A DNA stretch of 64,000 nt from positions 13,472,136 through 13,536,135 of the forward strand of contig NC_083608.1 of assembly GCF_029168945.1 (NCBI RefSeq). Reading direction: 5' to 3'. The DNA comes from Cannabis sativa (taxonomy: Eukaryota > Streptophyta > Magnoliopsida > Rosales > Cannabaceae). The notes beneath the pieces were generated by a model. That model was not told the origin of the DNA and ran no database searches. It saw only the letters and a program-made list of their open reading frames with translations. Of the stretch, positions 62,951 through 64,000 are shown in pieces. Each line of letters starts with the position of its first letter. Positions within the stretch are counted from its first letter, which is position 1. Both the position numbers and the translations under genes were made by a program.

Positions 62951-63099
62951 AAGATTGAGGATTTATATCAATTGGGAATAGAATTTTGGGATTATAATCA
63001 TATGCGTCATTTAATTTCTTAAGAGAAAATATAGAATGACATGAAATGATTTATAGACCATTCATCCAATGATATGTTATTGAGCTAATTTGAAATGAA

Positions 63100-63365
63100 T
63101 AAGCTAAGAGGAATTAGGATAATTTCGTTGATTAAATAAGAATCCAACGATGCTTCGATTAGCGAAAGTCAAAGTAATCTTATTTATATAATCTTCTTGT
63201 TTCATATCGTAAAAATACTAGTCTAAGGTGTCATCAATTGATGAACAACTAGATGTCGCATATATAATATTTATCTTTCGAGATCTAACACTATTATGAA
63301 TGTCTAATGGTGAAAATCCATTAGGGATTTATCTCATTAGAAAAACAAACATGTTGGACCAACAA
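63100..63365 (-). other. Hairpin block 2 of element D
   Basis: The hairpin AAATCC-ATTAG-GGATTT at 63314-63330 is CTAAT-looped on the - strand. A second, TTCG-CTAAT-CGAA (- strand), lies at 63154-63166, where B and C have differently paired stems. Confidence 0.55.
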
Positions 63366-63519
63366 TGAAGATTCGAAATTAAACTACAATTTAATAACAG
63401 AAAATAACATGGTTCAATATAAATTCATACACAATTCAGAAATTATTAAACATATAGCAAGTAGGAATGACAAGTGAAAATACTAAAACATACAATCTTA
63501 AATAATTTCCAAGGTTTCC

Positions 63520-63905
63520 AACAAACTGATACAGTGTCCCGATAGGCGAGAGTCAAAGTATCATTCATTGAATAGAGTTGTCAGCTCATCTAAAATAGAA
63601 ACCATTCTAGCAACCTTTTATTCGATCAAAATAAGAATCCAACGTTGTCCCGGTAGGCGAGAGTCAAGGTTATTCTCATTTTATGAGCTTCCACCATTGT
63701 TTCATGTTTTATAAGTTTATCTCTAAGTAGTCACTATAGGGGAGAGTCTAATAGAGACGAAAACTTACAAAACACTTATCAAATGAGATCTTACGGTGTT
63801 AAATGCGTTCAACGAATAACCATCCATAGGGGGACGAAGTCTAGCGTCTATAGGTTATATTGAAAATATTTAACTATTGTAAGACCAACAATGGAGATCG
63901 AATAT
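63520..63905 (-). other. Hairpin block 1 of element D, diverged
   Basis: Same order as in A-C. The TCTCG...CGGGA hairpins keep their stem but have loop CCTAT at about 63536-63550. The first two hairpins are altered (CCCTAT-type cores near 63735 and 63825). Confidence 0.45.
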
Positions 63906-64000
63906 CTTAATAATAATAAAGCTCATTATTTAAAGAGAGTTGTATTTTCTTTGATACTTATTTTAATCTATTTATTTTAAATATATATATTTATTTAATT

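Larger units (their letters stand above)
58811..64000 (-). mobile_element. Copia-type element D (A-C family), reverse strand, 5' part outside window
   Basis: The 3' LTR (58811-60704) comes first in + coordinates, then polypurine tract, pol remnants, hairpin block 2, hairpin block 1 and the start of the AT-rich leader. All are in the order of B and C but inverted. The remaining leader, primer site and 5' LTR lie beyond 64000. There is no gag. The candidate duplication on the left is CTGCA (58806-58810). Confidence 0.88.

Overview
The window is nuclear DNA from a flowering plant, probably a eudicot. It is AT-rich and built almost entirely of transposable elements inserted into one another: Ty1/copia and Ty3/gypsy-type LTR elements, plant L1-type LINEs, TIR elements and MITEs. 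I found no intact host gene, no rRNA or tRNA gene and no CRISPR array. Every recognisable coding region belongs to a transposon and is broken. The species cannot be named from the sequence.

Layout. (1) 1-13818 is one LTR element (called G here). Its 630-bp LTR at 13189-13818 reads on the + strand, but its only convincing gene reads on the - strand. It is split by element A (1025-11081), a copia-type element with about 2-kb LTRs, a decayed gag and a ruined pol. (2) 13819-14674 is unassigned and holds a GC-richer island. (3) 14675-18959 is a LINE with endonuclease, reverse transcriptase, zinc-binding and RNase H regions, a poly(A) tail and a target-site duplication. (4) 19057-20579 holds an A-family LTR fragment and a probable gypsy LTR. 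(5) 20767-23794 lies between 91-bp inverted repeats and carries a second LINE fragment. (6) 23989-48149 is a three-layer nest. Copia element E has a 197-bp LTR, gag and pol. It is interrupted by element B (24952-44635, TSD GGATA), which is itself interrupted by its relative C (31802-41683, TSD GTTAT). (7) 48420-52527 is a 4.1-kb non-autonomous LTR element, F, with TSD AGTAA. (8) 52533-58810 is AT-rich DNA with three MITEs and a (TAA)n tract. (9) 58811-64000 is element D, an A/B/C relative on the - strand that runs off the window.

Elements A-D form one family covering roughly 35 kb of the 64 kb. They share a tRNA-iMet-like primer site, an AT-rich leader of nearly 3 kb, a polypurine tract and a pol reduced to fragments. 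A keeps a recognisable gag. B, C and D have none, and carry instead a diverged second copy of the leader block found just upstream of A's gag. LTR pairs of B and of C differ by only about 1.5% by eye, although their pol is dead in the same way, so the family was probably copied by enzymes from another element. The most interesting signal is a series of small hairpins in that leader block. They keep a CTAAT-like loop while their stem pairs change together, which suggests a selected RNA structure.
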